Assembly (NCBI GenBank): GCA_014529385.2
Contig: CM043948.1
Location: 22,131,951-22,195,950 of the forward strand
Length of the DNA stretch: 64,000 bases
Direction of reading: 5' to 3'
DNA from: Adiantum capillus-veneris
Taxonomy: Eukaryota; Streptophyta; Polypodiopsida; Polypodiales; Pteridaceae
Shown here piece after piece: positions 55,848-64,000 of this stretch. The position numbers and the translations under genes are program-made. Position 1 is the first letter of the stretch. Each line of letters begins with the position of its first letter. Under the pieces are notes generated by a model. The model did no database searches and was not told where the DNA came from. It was given only the letters and a program-made list of their open reading frames with translations.

Positions 55848-56513
55848 TCATACCGTTTGAAATGATGTCGTCACCCTTTGAAACCAGTTGTTCCAAGTTG
55901 TTATAGGTGAAGATTTCTGCCAGTAGTTTTCTATTACCTTAGGTGCCTCGTCGAGTTGCAAGGGTGGTAAGGTACTCTCCCAGGATCGAACTTGAAGTGG
56001 TTCATCAAGTGATTCTTGAACACTGGAAGGTGTGGATTCCTTTGTAGCTTCATGGAGGTCCACTATTGTAGGTGGAGGCTGTGTAGAAGCTTTTACCTCT
56101 ATGGATGTATTACATGAGGAGTTAGAAGCTTCATGGAACTCCCCCCTTCCTGAGCTAGGTGGAATAAATTGGTTTTGCCTTGGAGCCCAAACTAGCTCTG
56201 GACTAGGTGTGTAGCATTATGTGATCTTTCCCTTCCCACGGTCTGCCATTGGCTTTAGCGTTACACTGTTTGACTCATATGGGTTTGTTGTCGATAGGGA
56301 AGGACAAATTTTACGTTTAGGTACCCAAATTTGCTCATTTCCATCATAGTAGCCTTGGGCTTCTAATAGTCGTTTTGGAATCCATCGTGATTTGGTCTTG
56401 ACTCTCCTAGAGCGCGCTCTTGGTTTTCCAGGGAAATTTTTTCTTGAAATGGATGGGAGGGTTGAGGTAGTTCGAAGTAAGGCCTTGGGGACCCATTGAT
56501 ATGTACTCTTAGG
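55848..56513 (-). pseudogene. Element 3 C-terminal tail with W-V-P-K repeats
   Basis: Minus-strand reading gives YQWVPKALLRTTSTLP (about 56500), KSRWIPKRLLEAQGYYDGN, NEQIWVPKRKICPS, a stop near 56218, and LVWAPRQNQFIPPSSGR (about 56190). It continues as an acidic segment (LHEATKESTPSSVQESLDEP). Four W-x-P-K/R motifs are spaced 36-50 codons apart. The same motif occurs at the same place in element 1. Confidence 0.68.
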
Positions 56514-57152
56514 TCATGCAGGTTGAGTACTTGCAATATTACTGCTTGCTGCAACTACAACTGTTGAAGTGCTAGGTTTATGGGTAGCCGGCAAAGACGA
56601 GTTAACCACCTTGGCTTGTAAATGTTGGCTATCCTTCAACTTTGCTAGATTTTGCAACGTAGGTGACTTTGCTTGAATGATAGGGGTAAGAGTCGGTGGT
56701 CGCGTCGTGAAACTACCAGTATCCCAATCAATAGTGCATTTGGTTGCCAACATCCATGTGCGTCCCAGGTTTACGTTGCCTTCCATAGCTCCCGCGGGCA
56801 TGACTAGAAACCTCTGCACTATGCTTCCATTGTCATAGACAATAGGGGTCTGAAGGACTCCAAGAATAGCAGTTTTCTTTTTATTAATTCCCTTGACTTG
56901 CATCGTACTTGGGGATAGGGTCGGTTTCCCTAATTGACACCAAACTCCATAGGATAACAAATTGTATTTAGCTCCCGTATCTAATAAGGCATTGTATAGT
57001 ACTTTCCCATAGGGGCTATTTAGCTCAATTGGGTATCGTAGGGGTGGCTCAGATTCTAATGAGTCGTCATCTCTGTCCTCAAAATGCTTGCGTGATTCCC
57101 AGATTAGCCTCTCGTTGGCGTCTAAGACGTTGTTGTCGTTCTCGAGCCTCAA
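56514..57152 (-). pseudogene. Element 3 second retropepsin-like domain (PR2)
   Basis: Residues 40-150 form a retropepsin-like fold by motif: YPIELNSPYGKVLYNALLDT with D-T-G-A (57-codon offset, 56971-56982), then KYNLLSYGVWCQLG, TAILGVLQTPIVYDNGSIVQ (flap region), and NLGRTWMLATKCTIDWDTGS. Active-site D-T-G-A is intact. It overlaps the end of the integrase frame by 74 bp in another phase, so a frameshift, or a frame change in translation, separates the two. The position after integrase is unusual for LTR retrotransposons. Confidence 0.78.
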
Positions 57153-58122
57153 CTCTTGCTTGGATTTTTCTAAGCTCTGCTTGTTCCTTGGCAGCCTTCT
57201 TTTGATGGATGGCTTGCAACTCTTCCTGGCTTAGAGGATCATAATATCTTTTGAATTTACTCCCATTAAGGAATCCAATGGTTTCAACTCCATCTAGAGT
57301 CACCACACGAATGGTACCTTGCGGGGTAATTTCACACACTCGATATGGTCCCTTACCAACGTATTTCAATTTCTTCTTTTCATTACGTACCCCGTACATA
57401 AGAACTTTATCACCAACCTTGATGTCTTTATCCTTTAAATGGCTATCAAACCACTTCTTTCTCCTATCCTTCTCCACTAGAGCATTTCGCACAGCTAATT
57501 GCCTCTCTTCATCTAGCGTTTCCAGGATATATAATCGCTCCACTAAGGGGTTACCATCCCAACCTTCTTGAGAAGCTACTCGAAGACTAGGAATGACAAA
57601 CTCCCATGGCATAACTGCTTCTTGGCCATACACCATCTTAAACGGTGTGCAATTAATAGCAACTTTATACGCAGTACGATAAGCCCATAAAGCTGATGTA
57701 AGCTTTAGGTCCCAATCAGTGCGATGAGCCTCCACTGTCTTTGTCAAAATGGAGATGAGAGTTTTGTTGGTACTCTCAGCTTGGCCATTTGCTTGGGGAT
57801 AATAGGGTGTAGACTTGTGGTGAGATATCATGAAAATTGATGTGAGTTCTTTTATTACTTCATTTATAAAATGAGTTCCATTGTCACTCACAAGTTCAAA
57901 GGGGCATCCAAAACATGTGATAATGTTCTCAAAGAGGAACTTAGCGGTTGTTTTTGCATCCGCCTTTCGTGTTGCTTTTGCTTCAGTCCATTTGGTTACA
58001 TAGTCGGTAGCCACAATGATATATCGTGATTGCGTGTTACGTGCAGCCGGACTAATCGTTCCTACAAAGTCTAAGCCCCACTTTTCAAATGGTTGGGTTA
58101 CCTTGATGGGATGTAGAGGCAT
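57079..58122 (-). pseudogene. Element 3 integrase core and C-terminus
   Basis: 347 codons. The core has FEKWGLDFVGTISPAARNTQ, IIVATDYVTKWTEAKA (first D), FELVSDNGTHFINEV (second D) and YPQANGQAESTNKTL (E), so the D-D-E triad is complete. SALWAYRTAYKVAINCTPFK follows. The C-terminus has VGDKVLMYGVRNEKKKLKYV, GKGPYRVCEI and GFLNGSKFKRYYDPLS. A long basic helix (KKAAKEQAELRKIQARVEAR) leads into PR2 across the frame change. Confidence 0.92.
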
Positions 58123-58419
58123 CCTATCCCTTCTTTGTGGCTTCTTGAAGCGTTGGCATTCATCACATCCCTTTGCAAAAAGTGATGCATCCTAAAACAG
58201 AGTGGGCCACCAATAGCCTGACTGTAAGATCTTTCGGGCAGTCAACTTTCCTGAAAAGTGACCACCAGCTACGCCCATGTGTGCCTCTTGTAGAATATAC
58301 AAATACTCATCCTCGCGGGCACAGCGTCTAAGAACATCATCTTTTCCTCTCTTATAGAGAGTTCTAGCCAGTAAGCAATAGGGTTCGCATTCCTTGATTA
58401 ATTTTCGAGCTATATCTTT
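58123..58419 (-). pseudogene. Element 3 integrase zinc module
   Basis: In frame with the core on both sides of a stop at 58196: LLARTLYKRGKDDVLRRCAR, EAHMGVAGGHFSGKLTARKI, YWWPTLF, stop, DASLFAKGCDECQR. HHCC residues are all present. There is a single module here, unlike the two of element 1. Confidence 0.85.
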
Positions 58420-59664
58420 TCAGAGCTCTTTGGGTGGAAAACCATTAACTAAGAAGTTAACAATCTTTTCACTCCATTCAGGCATTGTCTCAACAATGAA
58501 CAAAGGAGTATTAGGCAATTCATCATCAACCCCCGTAGGAGCTTCTCCATTAGGGATACGAGATAAATGATCCGCCATGACATGTTTCCTCCCAGGCCTC
58601 ACAACAACGGTGAAGTCAAACTCAAGAAGAATTAACAACCATCGTGTAATTCGACCTGTGGAACACGTCTTGTTTACCAAATATAGCAATGCCTGATGAT
58701 CAACATAAAAGACAAACTTGGTAGCAAGAAGGTAATAGCGAAATTTCTTTACTGCGTAAATCATAGCTAGACCTTCGTGCTCTGTAGTAGTGTAGTTCAT
58801 CTCGGCATCATTTAATTGGCGACTTGCAAAGCTAATAGGGTAGTCCAATTTATGTTCTCCTGGTTGAGTTAGAACACACCCAATAGCAAAGTTTGATGCA
58901 TCAATATGCACATGAAAAGGTACATTCCAATCAGGTGTTCGCAGGATTGGAGCACTTGTTAGGGCCTTCTTTAATAACTCATAAGATTGATGACATTCTT
59001 TCGTACAGTGAAACTCGATAAGAAGCTTGTACAATGGACGCGCTATCTCGGAAAAGTTTAAAATAAACCTTCGATAATAACCAACATGGCCCATAAATCT
59101 TTGAACTCCTTTATAGTTCGTAGGTGGTGGCAAATCGGCAATGGCTTTAATCTTACTCTCATCTGTGGATATCCCGTTCTTGGACACTATATGCCCGAGA
59201 ATAACTCCATGCTTAACCCAAAATTGGCATTTGAAAGGGTTCAATGAGATGCGATAAAATATGCACCTTTCAAATATTTTTTGTAGATATAACAAATGCT
59301 TCTCCCAAGAAGAATAAACACAAAGGTCATCTAGGAAAGCTTCACAAAACTCCCTTAGAAATTTTTTAAACGCAGTGTTTATTAATCGTTGGAATGTAGC
59401 AGGGGCATTTGTTAAGCCAAAAGCCATAACACGAAATGCAAACACTCCAAACTCTGTGATAAAAGCAGTTTTAGCTTGGTCCTCTAATGCAATTGTGATT
59501 TGATTGTAACCAGAGTACCCATCTAAAAAACTATAAGCTTCCTTGCCCGCAACTCTTTCAAGCACATGTTCTGAATATGGCAAGGGATAATGATCTCTCC
59601 TAGTAGCTGCATTAACTTTCTTGAGGTCCACGCACACTCTTAGTTTCCCATTCTTTTTTGGCAC
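58420..59664 (-). pseudogene. Element 3 RT and RNase H
   Basis: 414-codon open frame that continues the frame upstream of 59689. RT: LRVCVDLKKVNAATRRDHYP, FLDGYSGYNQ, VMAFGLTNAPATFQRLI, and the catalytic AFLDDLCVYSS (F-L-D-D). GVQRFMGHVGYYRRFILNFS is the thumb. RNase H: FHVHIDASNFAIGCVLTQPG, TEHEGLAMIYAVKKFRYYLL, FYVDHQALLYLVNK and MADHLSRI, with D, E, D, D. All catalytic positions look intact. A stop at 58420 ends it. Confidence 0.92.
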
Positions 59665-59688
59665 AATGACTATTGGAGAAACCCATTC

Positions 59689-60063
59689 TTAGTGCTCAAT
59701 AGGGTATATGAATCCATATTGGATAAGTTTTTCAATCTCCTCTTGTACAATTTTGGCGTACTTAGGATTCATTGGATAGGGTCGTTGCTGGACGGGTTTA
59801 GCAATGTTGATCATGAGAATTGTATGTTGCACCATAGAAGGTGGAACGCCCTTCATGTCATGATATTTCCAAGCAAAGATATCCTTGTATTCCTTGAGGA
59901 GCTCCTTAAGTACAGCCTCTTCAGTTTCAGTAAGGTCTTGAGCAATAAAGACTGGTTTAGACTCCTCACCTGGTTCTGCTAATTCTATCTCTTTAACTAC
60001 CGCTGGACCATCATAAACTCCACTGCTTCCATTGGTAGGTGAGTGGCATAAAATGGTAACCAT
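59689..60063 (-). pseudogene. Element 3 pre-RT linker
   Basis: PTNGSSGVYDGPAVVKEIEL, KPVFIAQDLTETEEAVLKEL, KDIFAWKYHDMKGVPPSMVQ and IVQEEIEKLIQYGFIYPIEH before a stop. In frame with RT. The matching stretch in element 2 is at 44950-45125. Confidence 0.88.
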
Positions 60064-61385
60064 CTTTTTGCAACATTTGTCAGCCTACTCAACGTCCTCT
60101 TCTTCATATGTGTATATATTTTTCTACGCTATTAAGTTATCTAGAGTAAATTCCCCCTCTTCGTTTAACCTTTGTGGCGACACATACATTATACTCTTCC
60201 CAAAAATGTCACCTTAGTCATATATTTATATTACCACCCTTTTCTTTTTTTCTTTGTAAATAGAATAAGCATACAATAACCAACTATATACCCCCAAACT
60301 TTCTTACCTCTTGTGAATTAGTAGTAGAAAAATAATATATCCATCTTCCACCCCATTAGATAAATTCCCATGGAAATCAACTCTCCACTTGTCTTTACCA
60401 AAGATTATGGTCCCTCTCTACAAGTCTTCTACGCCCCCTACATAGGTGGCCCAATATCTCTTAAGAATATACATATAGTTTCTCTCCTTCCAAAAGACTC
60501 CAATTGTATATTCTTTTCACAAGAAAATAATATTGGGCCCTCCTCTATTTGTTTAAGCATCATAGCCTTTTGAAAAAGCATGATTCCCCTTGGATGCATA
60601 CAAGCAAAGGGCCCATACAAGAAGACTTGGAAGCAAAAGGTTCCCCAGCCTAGTGTGGACCTTCCAAACCGAATTCCTTGGTGCATTGGGCGTGAAGAAT
60701 AGTCCAAATTCATATCAAACATGTTGAGAAGGTCAATTTTGCCTTTTGAAGCATGTCATTCCGAGCTACAGGTAAAAAGTTATGGTCAAAATAGTGTAAA
60801 TCTGTCAGATTCGCAGCAAAAGGGAACTGTAAATCAAGTAAATCAAGAGGGTGAGATCTTATTTTTCTCCTACTCATCTTCTAGAAGAGCAATGAGTGTT
60901 CAATGTCACTTGCATGTGATGGGACCAACCTAAAGATGCTTTCAAGACACACAAGTTGAGATACCCGCAGGAGCCACCCGTAGGGCCTCATGGTGGGGCC
61001 CACCTACATTATGCACCCCTATGGAGCCTTCACGGTTTAAAATGATATTTTTGGTGAATAAATAGTCCCTTTTATGTCCAATATTCAATGAGTGGTCAAA
61101 GGACACTTAATTAGGTCTAATCACTTACTCTAATTAAGTGTAGCATAATCCCACTCCTACACAACTATAAATAGCCCCCCTTGGAGAGACTCAAGGACAC
61201 ACACCTATATTTTCAACTTCATGTTGTTTCTTGATCAATAGTAGAGAAAACCCCAACTCTCCCTCTTTCACATCCTCCCTCCTAACCCTCGTCTTCGGAG
61301 GAAGTGCAACTCTATTCTCCACTCTTTCCATTCTACAATCTCTTACTCCATCAACCCAATAAATCATTTGTAGCACCTCAATAAC
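60064..61385. other. Unassigned, with an LTR-like promoter segment
   Basis: A 94-codon minus-strand frame (60438-60722) has no recognised domain. From about 60930 the plus strand resembles an LTR or promoter: a TATA-like actataaatagcc at about 61161-61173, followed 30-40 bp later by a cctcaaggacacacacc start-like region. I could not find LTR edges. Confidence 0.4.
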
Positions 61386-61612
61386 TGTTGGAATTAGGGT
61401 TGCAGAGAAACACACACAGCTTGGAGAAGACGAAGGAAGCTCAAGGCACACAATAGAGAGTGTGTTACTTAGTGTGCAATGGAAAGATAGATAGCCCTAG
61501 AGTGATGGGCGTATATACAATGCACGGGGGAAAAAACCTCCTAAAGAGGGAAAAAATGCCCCGGCGGTCCTAGTGTGTTCACGCACATCACTACCACATG
61601 TATATGGTAACA
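61386..61612 (-). repeat. 3' LTR of copia B, 227 bp
   Basis: Minus strand TGTTACCATATACATG to CCTAATTCCAACA; TG...CA edges. Confidence 0.93.
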
Positions 61613-61626
61613 AATCCCCCCTGGAG
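61613..61626 (-). promoter_or_regulatory. Polypurine tract of copia B
   Basis: ccaggggggatt directly before the LTR start on the minus strand. Confidence 0.8.
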
Positions 61627-61687
61627 TGATGCGGTGAACGAGAGCTGGCACATGAGTAAAGGGAAGTGCCATGCCCTGAGGACAAGA

Positions 61688-63121
61688 TCAGTCCACAAAG
61701 GGGAGTAAGCCCAAAGCTTTGCGGAAAGCTTCAAGCTTCTCACGAGACAATGCCTTTGTGAAAAGATCTGCAAGGTTGTCCTGTGTTGGCACATAAGCCA
61801 AGCTGATCTCTCCTGCTGAGAGCCTCTCCCTGACATAGTGGTAATGCACCTCAATGTGCTTTGTGCGAGCATGAAAAACTGGGTTCCTCGCAACTGCCAA
61901 TGCGCTCTGACTGTCAGTGTAGATAGTGTTGGCAGTGTCTTGTCCAACACCCAAGTCAGCCATAAGGCGTCTGAGCCATACACACTCAACCGTAGCTGTG
62001 AAGACTGCCCTGTACTCAGCCTCACAACTCGAAGTGGCCACAGTACGTTGCTTCTTGCTCAACCATGATATACATGAACTGCCAAGCATGAAACAAAAAC
62101 CACTTGTGGACACTCGCGTGTCAAAACAACCAGCCCAATCTGAGTCCGAAAAAGCATGTAAGTCTGGCGGCAATGATCCCCCCTTGGGATAAAACAAGCC
62201 AAGATGTAAAGTGCCACTAAGGTAGCGGAAAATTCTCTTGACAGCCTGCCAATGCTTAGACCCTGGGCTATGCATAAATCTGCTGACCTCCGAGACTGCA
62301 AACTGAATATCTGGCCTCGTGTTGCATACATAAATGAGGCAGCCAACAGCAGTTTGGTAAAGAGTGACATCAGCAGGATCGCCAGCATCATGTAGACTCA
62401 ACTTCAAACCTGTTTCCATGGGAGTGGCAATAGGTTTGCAATCCTCAAGTCCAAACTTACATAGCAATGTCTCTATGTAACTTTTCTGACACAAGGCAAT
62501 ACCACCATCACACTGCTTAAACTGTATACCCAAGTAATGATGCAACAGCCCCAAATCTTTCATCTTGAAAGTGGCATTCAAATCAGCCTTAAATTCAGCA
62601 ATATGTCTCTCATTTGGTCCAGTGATCAGCAAATCACCAACATAAAGAACCACAATGAGAAATACATCATCCTCACGCTTTACATACAATGTGCTTTCTG
62701 TTGGACTGTTACGAAAGCCTCGTTTAACCAAATGAGTGTCAGCTTTCTCATACCAAGCACGAGGAGATTGCTTCAATCCATACAAAGCCTTCTTACATTT
62801 GCACACTTTGTCCTCTTGTCCTTTTATGACAAAACCGCGAGGCTGCGTTACATAAACTTCCTCAAATATGTCACCATTCAAGAAAGAAGTAACAATGTCT
62901 GATTGATGTACATCCCAACCAAAATGAGCTGCCAGTGCACATAGAAAACGCACAGTAGTCATATGACAAGTGGGAGCAAAAGTCTCTTCATAATCTATGC
63001 CTTTTTGTTGTGCATAACCCTTTGCAACAAGTCGAGCCTTATGGCGATCGATCTCACCATCCGGCTTGCGTTTCAACTTGTAAACCCACTTCGTACCAAT
63101 GGCCTTTTTTCCAGGAGGCAA
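61688..63121 (-). pseudogene. Copia B reverse transcriptase and RNase H
   Basis: 477-codon open frame. RT blocks: KAIGTKWVYKLKRKPDGEID, HKARLVAKGYAQQKGIDYEE, CALAAHFGWDVHQSDIVTSF (first catalytic D region), KALYGLKQSPRAWYEK, then VVLYVGDLLITG where the family has Y-V-D-D: the first Asp of the pair is Gly (GGT) here. MKDLGLLHHYLGIQ and GCLIYVCNTRPDIQFAVSEV follow. RNase H: DLHAFSDSDWAGC, SSCEAEYRAV, IYTDSQSAL and HIEVHYHYVRERL, ending LADLFTKAL. The D to G change alone should abolish polymerase activity. Confidence 0.93.
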
Positions 63122-63994
63122 ATCACATAAAGTCCATGTGTCATTCTCTATAAGTGCATCATATTCTCATTTCATGGCAGCAATCCAATTTTCTGAATTC
63201 TGTGCTTCATCAAAAGACAGAGGCTCCTCAACATCATGTAAACTAGACACAGCCAAAGCATAACAATCTGATGCATAAGATGCATGGCGAGACCCTGAAC
63301 GAGTACGACTAGATAAAGGTGCATCCAATTTACTATCACGCAAGGTGTGCACCAGCCATTTTGGCATACCTCTAGCCTGCTCATTTTCAGCCCTTTCCTC
63401 ATCAAGTACATCATGTACATCTGCATCAGTAATAGGCTGTTCTAAAACATTTTCAGAAACCCCCATAGGCTGTACATTTGCCTCATTGGAACTTACATTC
63501 GTATTTCCACCACTGAAAAGAGGCAACAAAGTGTCATAAATGTCCTGTGAGCTTACATTACTGTCTCTAGTGCATGATAGCAAGGGCTGAACAGAATCTT
63601 CCACAAACACTACATCCCGTGAAACCAGAATACATTTTGTTTGCGGATGATACAACCTGTAACCTTTGCTTTCAGCACTATAACCAACAAAAATACATTT
63701 GACAGCCTTATCATCCAATATTCTGCGCTGCACTTGTGGCACCAAAGCATATGCCAAACAGCCAAAAACACGCATGTGCTCAATAGAAGGTTTTCTATCA
63801 TGCCATGCTTCATATGGAGTAATAGACTGCAAAGCTTTCGTAGGACACCTGTTAAGTACATAAGTGGCACACATGATGGCCTCAAGCCAAAAAGAATGCG
63901 GCAAAGCTTGACTTTTGACCATACATCGTGCCATTTCCGTTAGTGACCTGTTTTTCCTCTCAGCAACACCATTTTGCTGAGGTGTATAAGGCAC
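63122..63994 (-). pseudogene. Copia B integrase C-terminal part and linker
   Basis: From the window edge: PYTPQQNGVAERKNRSLTEM (catalytic E of the D-D-E triad), LPHSFWLEAIMCATYVLNRC, PYEAWHDRKPSIEHMRVFGC, IFVGYSAESKGYRLYHPQTK and CILVSRDVVFVEDS. A variable acidic linker follows and then SFDEAQNSENWIAAMK with a TGA (near 63164) and EYDALIENDTWTLCDLP leading into RT in the same frame. Only that stop separates it from RT. The 5' half of integrase lies beyond position 64000. Confidence 0.92.
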
Positions 63995-64000
63995 TGTACA

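Larger units (their letters stand above)
55826..60063 (-). mobile_element. Element 3: Ty3/gypsy copy, pol to 3' LTR, minus strand
   Basis: Order on the minus strand: pre-RT linker, RT, RNase H, integrase, PR2, W-V-P-K tail, polypurine tract, LTR. From 60063 to 57079 a single frame is interrupted only by stops at 59689, 58420 and 58196. The 5' part (gag, PR1, LTR) is missing beyond 60063. It is the best-preserved gypsy pol in the window. Confidence 0.88.
61386..64000 (-). mobile_element. Copia B: Ty1/copia copy, 3' part, running off the window
   Basis: Minus strand: integrase core (from the window end), RT, RNase H, polypurine tract, 227-bp 3' LTR. Same family as copia A, whose LTR has the same length and about a dozen differences, but in opposite orientation and truncated at the other end. 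Confidence 0.92.

Overview
The window is plant nuclear repeat DNA. It holds LTR retrotransposons of both main classes (Ty3/gypsy and Ty1/copia), a LINE, a hAT transposon, a CACTA remnant, a Mutator-like insertion, tRNA-derived SINE-like copies and many long microsatellites (CT/GA, GT/CA, poly-C/G, TTC). Plant primer-binding sites recur: a tggtatcagagc type (initiator Met tRNA) and a tggcgccgttgtcgggga type. I found no host gene I would defend and no rRNA or tRNA gene. The non-L1-looking LINE, the ZNF862-like hAT and the long CT tracts suggest a seed-free vascular plant such as a fern more than a flowering plant. That is inference only.

Layout. 1-1,002: CACTA (TNP2-type) C-terminal debris. 1,124-2,782: low-complexity DNA with SINE-like copies. 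3,526-7,720: an old LTR fragment, then a Ty3/gypsy integrase cut in two by a 3,014-bp insertion (4,057-7,070) with imperfect inverted ends and a 9-bp target duplication. The insertion carries a copia remnant, a SINE and one unidentified ORF. 8,347-31,826: a composite giant Ty3/gypsy element (element 1) with about 590-bp LTRs. It has gag, protease, RT, RNase H and two consecutive integrase zinc modules. A LINE (about 17,926-21,735) and a hAT (about 22,250-24,600) now stand where the integrase core should be. The integrase C-terminus, a second retropepsin-like domain, a tail with W-V-P-K repeats and a coiled-coil third ORF follow. 31,827-38,830: mostly unassigned, with a copia protease remnant. 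38,827-45,131: a second gypsy copy (element 2) with a solo LTR inside it, cut at 45,132 by copia A. 47,983-49,600: a small minus-strand LTR element with 142-bp LTRs. 49,607-52,528: gypsy element 4. 52,529-55,826: LTR pieces. 55,826-60,063: a minus-strand gypsy copy (element 3), nearly open through pol. 61,386-64,000: copia B, minus strand, same family as copia A.

Three signals stand out. First, elements 1 and 3 carry a retropepsin-like domain and a W-V-P-K tail downstream of integrase, in addition to (element 1) the usual protease before RT. Second, a 22-bp palindrome centred on TCGCGA recurs about every 285 bp in both non-coding tracts of element 1, with half-sites in its LTRs. Third, element 1 has a coiled-coil ORF of about 800 codons between pol and the 3' LTR. 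Coordinates and motifs were read directly from the sequence. Clade names are judgements from motif recognition, with no database search.
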